From NCBI GenBank assembly GCA_013397845.1, contig VZTG01004479.1, positions 959,138 to 1,023,137 of the forward strand: 64,000 nucleotides of DNA, given 5' to 3'. Source of the DNA: Melanocharis versteri. Its lineage: Eukaryota; Chordata; Aves; Passeriformes; Melanocharitidae. The notes under the pieces are model-generated. The model was not told where the DNA came from and did no database searches. It saw only the letters and a list, made by a program, of their open reading frames with translations. Below are positions 11,001-23,000 of this stretch, in pieces; positions within the stretch are counted from its first letter, which is position 1; every line of letters starts with the position of its first letter. Position numbers and translations under genes: made by a program.

Positions 11001-14000
11001 ATCAGCAACATCTTCCAAAGCTGGCTTCACATTCTCTGGACCATAGACAAGGCAATCAAACAGTGTTTTGGAAAGGAAACCAGGAGATGGACCACCATGA
11101 ACCAGAGAAACTGCAATCATTTTACCAGCTTCAAAATAAAGATTTTCTTTTACAGCTGCAAATAGAAAAATGTTTACTGTATATGCATAGAAATGACCTC
11201 TGATCCTCATTTTTTAATAGAGAACATCATAGTGCTGTTTTTTCTTAATGACTTTTGCTATCTCCTGATAGTTCAAACTATAAGACCACATTTTTACATA
11301 GGAGTACCACGTTCTTTTACACCAACTCTTCAGCCACTATCAGGGTTTGGGAGATGTAACTTCCTCTTCCACTTTACACCCAATGCGTATTAAATTCTGA
11401 AGCATAAGAACTCAAAGAAGCTAACTTGGGGTCTTTGGGAAGCATGCCATGAGAAAAAATGTTCTAGAAATATGAGGAAAGGAAAATAATTAGCAGAGAA
11501 AGTGAGTCAAGAAGAAAGAAGTTCAATTAAAGAGAACAAATACACTAATTAAAAAGTTCCAAGTCTAGTTATATGCTGTATTTTTTTCCATGGTTGTAAT
11601 CAGCTTTTCCAACCCAAATTTTTAAAATTACAAATCCACACACCATCTCCCTTTAGAATTGAAAAAATAAATAATCAAGCCCCAGTTTTTATCCTTCAGG
11701 ACTATACTTGTGAACTGACACTCATACTGCCTGAAGAATAAAAAATGTTGTAAGTTATATACTTCTCAATATATTTTTGAACAAAGCAACTAATTACCTT
11801 GAAAATCAAGGGACAAGTTCTTTCCAGAAGAGCCCTCAAACAAGGAGGAATTCTGAAGGTGAAGCATTAATAATTGGAAGAAATGGTATTTTGATGCAGC
11901 AGAGGTGTTTGTCTTTGATCTATTTTTGCAGTTTGAGAAATTTACTTCAATGGTGTTTGTAGGACTGAAGATGCGCTGTCTAAATCCTTTTAAAGCACTA
12001 CTCCAAATATCTTCTGCATTGACGTTAAGTCTTGTTGTTTTTGTTTTAACTTGTACCTTTAACTCCTTCAGTATATTACAAACTTCTCTTCTTTGCTCTC
12101 TTAAACGCCTACAAGAAAATTAGATGTATTTTCAGGTGAAATCTATGATTCATAATTAGCAACAGTTATAGAAAAAAATTTAACAGTCAACTAAGAAGAA
12201 CACTTCTTTAAACATTGTGGCGCATTCAGGTATTGCCTAAATTATATCAGTAAAACATTTAGTATAGATTTAAAAAATTTTAACACTGTAGTAGCAAGAT
12301 TTAAAGTACCTCTAAGAACTAAAAAATGGAGGTAGAAATAATCACCCTGACATAAAACAAATAGTGGTTTTCTTAATTCAGTGACTCCAACACAGTGCCA
12401 AACAATTCTCACACAATGAGTTGACATTTAAATAATGTGAAACAAGTGAGAAATTGAAGAGTTTACCATTTTATGTTAAAGATGTTTTGCAACCAAATTA
12501 GAACAATCTTTGTCACTATAATAAAAAAATATATTTGAGTAGAAAGAAAGTTCTCATCTAAAAAAGCAAGACGTTTTGTTTTTTAACTTCCAACCAAAAC
12601 TATCTCAAATACCGTATCTACTAGAAATAACTTATTCACGCATCAGAATTTTTTAGCACATAAGGCAGAATCCAAAAATTGACTACTCACAGGACGATAA
12701 TTAATTTTATGGCCCTAAATGGAATATTCTATATTAAAACATGTTTTAGCACTGACTTTAGTACAATCATGAACTATTGATATGGTACAAATACAAAAAT
12801 GTAAAAATTTAGGACATGTCTGATTAGAAGAAAGCAATTAGGATTCTTTTTATTCCGTATTTTCTGAAGAATGTTTAGCCATGCATCAGTAAGGACAAAT
12901 ATGCCTTTCTGGATTTTGATCTCCTCACTACCCGACCTAAAAATTCTCAGTAGGTTTCGTTCTTTTCTCCTCACACCCCTCTAGTATTTATAAACAGCAG
13001 AAGCCTTTCTCAAGCAATGACTTCAGGTTTTAAGTGTATACTTATCTCATTTTTGCAGTGACTATATACGTATATACACACACACAAATATATATGGATA
13101 CTGTATATGCACACAAATACATATGGATACTGTATATACACAAACACACAGAGAGACCCTCCCCCCTGCATGTTCTGTAGGAAATACCGTATAAAGCCAT
13201 GTGCTAGATTACTCTTCAAATAGGAAAAATAGTAGAAATACTCGTGCCTCAGGGACCAGCTCCTCTTTGACATCACTGGAGATAAGGAAATTGTCACTCT
13301 GTCGGATGCTGGAAGCTCTAGGTGTGAGCAAGGTGACAAGTTCTGGTACATTATCTTTGGTGATCTATAAGCCAAAACAGTATTTTAAGAAGAAATACTG
13401 AAGAATGCACAAACTCTTCCTATTTCAAGGCAGCAGTATAGCTTCCCCCTACTTCAGTACTGAATCTCATTTGTATCTTCATTTCCACAAAGTCTACCAG
13501 TGCCCGAACTACAATTTTTAAAACAACAATTCTGTATTTTATGACATGGTGGTCTTAGGATGTGTTTTCAGTTGTATCTCATATATCAGACGCAAGTCCT
13601 GACTGATACAGTAAGTAAAAACTAAAAATACTAGTTTCTACAAACTTGAAAAGCTTTAATTACAGCAGAGGAAAACATTATTACGAACATCTCTAAGTTA
13701 GACTTCTAAAACACTATTAAAATGGAAAAGATACCAATAAGCAAACTTAAAGCTTTGCCATTTGTATACTCTAAGTTACCACTATACTGTCAAAATTCCT
13801 TTAACAAGGATCTATCTTTACCAAACAAAAAGTGGTTTACATGGCACCAAATCCAAATAACTACAGCAAATTTCCAGAGTTCATAGCTTACACAGAAAAC
13901 TTCAATCACTAAACTTTATTCCAATTCTATTTGATTTGCCATTTAATATAAGTTTCTCCTATGGAATAAGCCATCATTTCCTCATGTTTAAGTATTATTT

Positions 14001-17000
14001 TATGTAATAATCAGTTTCTGCGAGATAACAGAAAATTACACACTGGAGTAGAAAACTGCGTGGAGATCCAGATGACTGCCGAGGGGACTTTGGAGGTGGT
14101 TCTTCCAGCAAACAAGGTGTCCCATCCGTCTTTTCAGAGGTAGCGAAAGCACGCTTCTTCCGTTTTCTATACTTCCCTGTATGATTACATTATATTAATT
14201 TAATCAATTTGCTAGTTGTAAAGTACGCTTACATAACTTTAAGTTATCATTTAAGAAATCACTGCCACACCGATAATTTTACCTGATTTTGCAAAGATAC
14301 TTCTGCATTCCACGCACTCCCAGTTTTGCTCCCATGACCTCATAGATGAACAGGCCAAATGAGTCCCACGAGAACCACAATACTGGCAACGCTTTATTTC
14401 CCATTTACTAAAATGAAAAACTTAGGTATTTAGAATTGGGCAGAAGAATGAGGCTAGTTAAAACAAAGACTATTCAATAGTAAGTGCAATCCAGACACTA
14501 AACCAACAAAGCATAATTTTATCAGTCTGGTAGAATGATTCTAATCAAGGAGACTTTCCTCACACAAGATGTACTCATATCTGACTGCAACAAGAAAGAA
14601 AAGCTACTCATTCCAGCACCTTGCATTGAATGAGGCTATTAGTGTACTTCCCTGCCCTGAAGTCAGTAATTTGCAGGCACTATTTTCTTCTCATCCTGCT
14701 ACTCAGCAAAATCTCCTCTGTATTTTACAGGTATCCACCTGCCAGCTTTTCCAAATGGTAATTCTTTTAAAGGAGAGCTCTCCAGGGAAACATTTAAACT
14801 ACTGACCGAAGTCTACAACTTTAACAGTAATCTCTTGTAAAGGCTTTAAGTATTTTAATACTTACTAAATTACTTACTAATTCTGAATGATACACACACA
14901 ACATCCATTTAGGCACATGCTATGTTGATGCACAAATTCTACTCCAGCCTGTATAAAATGAGGACAGGGTAACTGATAATCCCTTAAACTTGGTTTTCAC
15001 GGCTTTTATAACCAGATTAAGTTAGAGAAATTTAGTATTGAAATATGATTATATTGAATAAAACAAACAGACTATCTGGACAGCATGTTGGCTTGACATT
15101 AAAACCTGATGCCGAAAAATATCAGAACATTTAAGAAAATAAAATAATAATAATAAGTAACAGCAATGAAAAACACATCAAATAAACTATTCCATCCTAA
15201 GTTACACTTTCCTGCTAAAGTATCATACCTATCAGGTTCATTATAGTCTCTTCCTTTCTTGCAGAGACACCTTTTAACATCACAGTGTTGATAACAATGC
15301 AGTAGATCTTGATATGCGTTTTCTTCAAGTTCCCAAGATGCATCCCTGTAAACAAGGCAGAAGATTGTTTCAATGGGCTACTCTGTATTTTGAAAAAGAT
15401 ACGCGCAATAAACACATGATAATATTTCAATCATGTCATGTTCTAGGTAACAGACTACTGAGAGGGGGAAGAAAAGTCTAGTAACTAAAATAATACTATA
15501 AAACACACAGACATTTTCTTGAGTACAGTAACTTTGATTTCAAGTATTCATTATTTTTCACATGACCTCAGTGCACATTTGCCCTGTCTCATATTATTCC
15601 CTTTTTTCTCTCACAGAAAACAAGGATATTTGTTTAGGCAGCATACTCAAGTTACCGCTGAAACTGGTTTCATGAATGGTAACTCAGAATGTTCCAGGCC
15701 AGGACGGCAAAGTTCATCAATTATTTTCACTCCTCTTCCTCCCCAGAATCATAAGCTTTGTCTCAAAAGGGAATTAATGGTGTTCTCTGAAGAGACTAAT
15801 AGTTATCTCGTAATAATACTTCTTACAAAGAAACACCATTCTGATCTTTCTGTCATATTTTGAGCCTCATCAGAGGATAGAAACAGGAAAAACAGCTCAG
15901 AACTTCAGAAGCAGTTATTATATTAAACATAACCTTTGCAATCCCTTGGCAGAAGATAGAAGCTGTATGGCTGAGAAATCAGCCAATTACAATACTATCC
16001 TGACAGAAATTCAGATAATTAAACTTGGGCACAGAAAATACACTTCTCAGCAATCTCAGGAAAAATTATCATATTTAAGAAGTGCTTTTATCTTTTAATT
16101 GGGTTTAGAGTTTAAGTTGAATCACGGCATTAAAAATTACTTTTCAGAGCTTCCTGTTTTATGTTTGAGATAACTAATTTGACCTTTGCCAATTTTTATG
16201 CATATCTAAAAGGAAATAGGCTATTCTTACCTAACTGAACAATTCTACAACTAAAGGTAGAACTAACGCTTTACATATTAATAGTTGAAGCTCTGTAGAA
16301 TAAATTAAAATGTTTATAACAGCCTATCAAAGTTTTCATACAAGAGTGATCTTCAACAAAATTATTTACCTTTCTGGAATGTGTATGCCCATTCTCAACA
16401 TTTCTTTCTGAAATTTCTCCTTGCTATTACATACTGTGCACCTAAAGAAAAATATCCCAGCACTCAAAGCTTGATACTGTGTCAAGAAAAAAAAAACACA
16501 ACAAAAAAAACAGACCAATTATTGTATTACTACCATCCTTAAGATGCCAATAAATTATGTCTTAATATTGAGAAGCATTACATTCATGGATACTGTCCTG
16601 ACATGGGTGTTAAAGCTGATATCAAATCCTGATGTGACTTGACATTAAAGCAAATGGCAAGCATTTTCTCTTCCTTTAAAGGAAAGAGCTCATATGCTAG
16701 AATAAGGTTCATAAACGAAAGCACCATCCTTTTCAGTTAGCCTCTCCAGATCCAGAGTAAGTTTACAAAAGTTGTTACTTTTTCTAGTCCTGGTTTTAGC
16801 CAAAGAGAACTGATGATGGATAAATTACATTTTTAGCACTCAGATTATGTACATAATGACTTGCAAGAAAGCAAGTATGTAGGCTGAACTTCAGTTCCTG
16901 AAAGTAGTAAAGGCATAAACTATGTATCACACATGCAGAAAAATGGAGGGATCACGGGGGGAGAAAAATTAATAGCATTAAAAACTCAAAATCCTTTTGT

Positions 17001-20000
17001 GTCCATAACACAATTTTAGCACTGTTCTTTCAATCCTAGTATGTATTTCATACCTACTATGTACACTTACCACTAAGCAATTGTTCCATTATTTTTAAAC
17101 GGAAATGTGATCTCCATGGATGCAAAAAGAAGGAAAGGGAGAACCTGTATTACCTGCAAGCATTCTCGATGAAACCAAGCATTTTTACAGCAAGGGCTTT
17201 TCAATACAGTGTACGCTGGAATATGTTCAACCAAATCCAGGCATATTGTGCACTGTGAAGCTCCTCTAGGTTCTTTATCCATAAACTTTTGGACTGGTCT
17301 ATGTTCCCAACAGTAAGATCTAAAAATAGCAATTTATGTTTCCCTTAATAAAATAACATTTTAAGAACCTTCTTCATAAAATTTGAAGACAATAAAATTA
17401 ATTCATTAATCTATTTTTCATGAATAAGTGCTGTGCAACAAGCTAAAAATGCAGACATACTGGTTTTGGCTAGGTTAGAGTTACATTTCTTAATAGTAGC
17501 TTGTATGGTGATATGTTTTGGATTTGTGATGAAATCAGTGTTGATAACACAGTGACATTTTATTGATGAGCAGATCTTGAACAGAGTCCAGACGTTTTCT
17601 GTTTCTCAGCCCTCCCCACCAGTGAGCAGGCTAGGGACGCACAAGGAATGGGGAGGTGAGACAGCTGGGATGGCTAACCCCAACTGACCTAAGGGATATT
17701 CCATACCATGACATCCAAGAAATGCAGCTCTAGAAGAAACCTTTCTGAAAATGCCTTATCTTTACACGAGCTTGAGGTAATGCGAGTAGTTTTTTATTAA
17801 GTGCCTGCCAGACCTCAATCCATCCACCCCACAAACTCAGCTCACAATAAGAAGGATAATGCCCTCAAAAAGTATTTTGACTACACCCAAGATGCTAGAC
17901 AGATGACAGTAAAAGAAAATAAAACATTTTTTAGACATTTGATATTAAGCCCATTTCCCCTGCAGTCCATCTCTAATAAATTTGGAAACACAACAAAATG
18001 GCAGACAGTGTGTTTTGACTGTCGAGAGACACAGGTAGGCAAACCTCTGCCATTTCAACAAAGGCACAGGAGACAGGCAAACAAAAAACCCAAATTGGCC
18101 ATCACGCAGTTTATTTCAGAGTTTAGAATTTACTGCTCAATTTTATTAACAACTTAACTACTTGTATAAGCATAAACTCATATATTCAAAAGTGTTGAGT
18201 TTATAAGTATTAGGTATGCAGTATAACTGTTTGACTTTCATGTCTCCCACAAATAGGGTATTAGTTTCCTAGGTAATCTGATGTCATTTGTAACTAAAAG
18301 CCTATTGAACAACAATCCGTGAAAGAAACCCAAGTCACCTCCTGTATAAATATAATAAATTGAAAATGGAAAAACAACAAAGCCCCAAAACTCACCTGAA
18401 GTCTTCCATAAACTGGAAAATGCATTCTCTTTGTAACCCACAAGGAAAATGGTAACTTCGTTTGCATTTAGGAGTTACACATCCAATCGAAGCACCCTTT
18501 TTCTTACAGATATTACATTTCTGGAAATAATTTGTTTTGCAAACAGAATATTAACATCTTAAATACAAGTAAAATTACAGGAATGACACCAATAGAAGAA
18601 TTACAAAAAGTGTGTAAGAAGGAATAGTAGCTAATGGATTATAACTGTGACAATACTAATGTGGTTTAGCTCTGTTACAAAGAGTAAATATATGCAGTTA
18701 ATTCACAGACTTTATGTGTTGGTTTATATGGATATTGTCTTGTGACATGTAAGCTAAAATACAAGTTTTTTACCAGTACCTATAGTTTATATAGGTATAA
18801 TAGGCATCTATATATATATATGCATCTATAAATTACTTACTGTCAGCTTCAAGCTCAGCACAATATCATGAAGTATTATCAAAGTTTTATTCACTCTTAT
18901 TTATCTACGACACACCCAGGGAATAAAAATATTTGCAAACTGTAGAGGCCCAGGGAAGCTGACTTCAGTCGTGGGATGGACTGTAAGGGAGCATCCCTGC
19001 CCCCCCAGGCCACACTGTGATCTCAGAAATGCTTGCTAGGCTTCAGCCTGGAGGAACTCCACTGGACTAAGCCTCTCTTGAGGCTCATCAGAAACACTGT
19101 TCCCAGGAATTAACAGGTTAGTTAGCTCCTGTTTTATAACAAACAGCCTTGGAAACTTATTTTTCTTGCCTGAATAACAACCCAAGCGGAATAGTATTTT
19201 TGTTACTGAAACTTCAAAGAAAGTTACCAATGTGAATTGCATCCAGGATGCAAAAATACTACAACTAAAGCCCACTCTCTGTGATCCTATAAACAGTGGT
19301 CCAAAGTGAGATCCTTGGAGCTCTCGACTCCCAGAAGACAAAGGGCTAATGTGCATGTCTCAAACACTGATAACCACATGGCTCTGGAGCCAACCAGGGA
19401 CTGCTGGCAGTAACACACAAGAACTGTTGGTGATAACCAAGGACTATTGGTATTAAAACACCGTGAGAAAGAACAAGATTTGACTGGAACAGAGGGCCAG
19501 GCAGAGATTCACTGTTCTGTGAGAAAGAACCACAGCACAGCGCAAGCACAGGAATGCGTGGCGGGAAGCGGGCAGGGACTGTAGGGTGGGATTAAGACCC
19601 CCAAAGCCCTCCCACCTACTTCCACAAAGGCCTGAAAGAACAGAATGCTCATGATAACTAATTTACATAGAAGGCAAGAAATCTACTTTTGCAGGGGAGA
19701 AACCTATCGCCAAACAGGTACCCCCCACAAAGCCCAGGCCAGCTTCCATGCCAAGTGTGTAATTTACTAATAAAACCTTCTGATCTCTTGTGGACCCTCT
19801 GACTTTTGTCACTCCTTCTGCCCAAAGAGCATTTACAAATCTTAGGTGCTTCGTTCGCCTTAAGGGTGGATCGTTACAATTTCTGCAGGGTTTTTTTCTC
19901 CTTGTGGCTTCCACAAATCCAGTATACTTGTTACTTAAACATAAAATTCAGATGCTTGAATGGGCTCAGAACACTGGCCATTGGAGAAAGAAAACAAACC

Positions 20001-23000
20001 CCATGGGCAGTACTAAGAGCACTTAAAAGTTACTTTTTTCCCCTTGTAAATACCAAAAACATCATTCTTACCAGTTTTGCAGCTCTATTTACTTCTTTTC
20101 TAATATCTGTGAATAAAAATCCATCTACACCTTCATCTTCTTCCCCTCTCTGCCAAATGCCACTTGACATCAACTATGAAAACAAATTAAGTATTTTAAA
20201 ACATTCACCTACCAAAAGATTTAAAATTATGTACACTGTGCTTGTCAAGTAAGAGAGAAGCTTAGCCTAAAAAAGCTTATATGGAAATATTTTAATGATT
20301 AAAAACCTGATATAAAACATATTTTTGTCTGACATGACAATAACCAGTAACATGAAAATAAATATTTCATAACATCAAAGTATTGTTTAATACGGTAGGA
20401 CCTGAGATGTATTTTGCCTTCCTTTTTAAAGTATACAGACTATTCAGATAATTGTCAAACAATTACTTTCAGCATATAAATCTTCAGAGGAAATAAAATT
20501 AAATTAGCTTAGTTAATATGAATGACAATTGTGCTGTGGAGATAATGAAGCACAGTAGGAAGTAACTGTACTGAAGTGCCATCTAAGAGGAAAAGTAATT
20601 CGCTTTAGAGGAGATTTAAATAAACACAGAATCAAGTAACTAGGCAAATCAGAAGAGCCTGATGATTTAAAGTTAGGTAGCTACATTACAATCTTCAAAT
20701 AACTGAAGTTTCACAACTTGATGCCACCTATATTCTTCACAATCTCATTTTATAATTTCAACATAGCACCATTTTAACTAGCTCTATCAATATTTTACTC
20801 AAATAAATATAAGATTATATACCCAAACCAATTAAATGTATTTTTCCAACTGTGAGACATTTGGCAAAGAATAATTAAACTGTACTAATGGGCCTCTTTG
20901 TAGAACTGTCTTCTTATCTAACATACACTATATTTAAGCAAAATCACAGGTCTTTGCTCATTTTTAAAAGAAGTAGAGACAAAAAAAAAAAAGTAAAAGA
21001 TACTGTGATGAAGTTCCCGCAGTTAAAATATCTTACAAGTCCAAGGCTCAGTATTGCATGCATGCCTTTTCTTAGCTGTTCATCAGGGTAGGATATTTTC
21101 TTATCACTTGATATGGCCTTATACGAAAGACAAAATTACCACTAACACAGTATAATGACTCAGATTTCCTTCCAGCTGCTTAAAATTTCTTTAAAAACAA
21201 GTATCTCTGTATTTATGTAACTTTGGAAAGCCTCCACTCTCCTTAGTTTTTAAAGGATTCAGTATCCAAACTATTAAACCATCTACAATCAACACTTAAA
21301 AGAACTTGTTGAGCAAACATAACCCCTATATTACTTCTGATACTCACCACTTATTTTAAAATTGGGGAGAACAATTCAAATTACATTTATTAACAAAAAA
21401 CTTTTCTTTTGTAAAGTAGTTATATTATTCGAAAGACCTGCAAAAATTTAGAGCTTGAGAGGTAGTTTAAGTATACCTTTAAGAATACGAATCTTGGAAA
21501 ATGTCAAGGGTGATAACAAAAGCTGCAGGTTATATCCACAGCTTTGTTTAAATTATAAAATTCTACTAATTAGTGATACTGCACTAATATGACCAGCAGG
21601 GTTACATATAACTTCATCGAAAATTAGGATTTTAAGTGTTACAATGTCCTATGTAAGTCAGAGAATAGCTCATAGCCAACAAGAACTATTGCGAAATGAG
21701 AAAAAAAGCATTTCTATACTTTTTCCACAAGAAGTGGAATTTTCACACTTCAAATTTTGAAACTATGCTTTTCCTATAGGAGGAAATATGTAGGTGCAAA
21801 CTGTTCCCTTTGTCTTAATACGTACCTCCATTGCTATTTGCTATGATAGATTGAGAGAATTAAAGAATTCCTTTAAATGGACCATGAACAGAATTTAGCT
21901 TTGAATAAAGGCTTGTTGAGATTTACTTATTTCATCTGCTGCACCTGACAAGTACAAGCCTTCAAGGCTATGAGTCAAAGCTCACATTTTAAGCTTTACA
22001 ACAACAAAATTGTTACAACAACTGGACAGGTTATAACTATTAAGCACTTGTTGCACCTCCTTTTTGTCAGACGAAACAGAAAACTCCAAGATCAACATAC
22101 ACTTACCAAACAATAATAATGAAAAGTAAGATTGTATTCCACATAGGTCCTTTTTTCTCCATACTTTTCAGGGCAGTCATCTGTCCGTCCACAGAGAACA
22201 CAGACTAAAATATAGAATCACGTTTATAACCACAGTGAGTGTACGGGAATTCCTATGGATCAACTACAGAGCAGTAGCTTTCACCTCTTTTAATCACATG
22301 CATCTTCAAGTAAACTACTGGATAAAGGACAGCAGATGCCCCTTTCCTTAATGCTGAATTTTATAGTAGCTACAGAAGAACGTACTATTTGTTCCTCCTC
22401 TAGTTACTAGAAAGAAAATACTTCATAAGTCTGCTGATTCAGCAGTGGTCTATCACCCAGGCTAAATTCACAAAGCAGACTGTGCCATCAATTGAAATAT
22501 TCTTCCCAAAACACCCAAAGAGAATTATCAAATGGCCAACAATGTCCAGGTGCATGTGAAATGTCATCTAGTTGTTTTTAATACTATACATAAAGTCATC
22601 CCCATATCAGAATCCATGAATCAACCATTTCTTTGTCTACCTATGTGATAACCTTGGTGAAAAGCATGTGAATGGTGCCAAGCAATATGCTACCACAGCT
22701 TTTAAAAACATTCAACGATTTGAGACAACACTGCATTCAACTAAAACCTTGAGGATTTCCCACTTACTGAAGTTTCTAGCCCACTAACATAGTTTCATGG
22801 ACATTTAACAGCTTCTCTTTAATTCCCAGCAGATGTATAAAATACATTGACAACATTTTAAGAACAGTCACAGCAGTGACAAGAATATGGTTACTTCTTC
22901 AGTCGAAGAAAGTCCTGAATGGTACATCTCAAACACAGCTCTGTGTGATTTGGCTGCTGAATTCACAAGGTTACTTTCCTAAAATATCTGCAGAAAATAC

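Noticed and set aside
13010..13375. 121-codon minus-strand frame in intron 10, considered as a missing G2E3 exon
   Set aside because: Exons 10 and 11 join in phase with a gap-free match to the mammalian protein, and this frame includes a CA/TA microsatellite.
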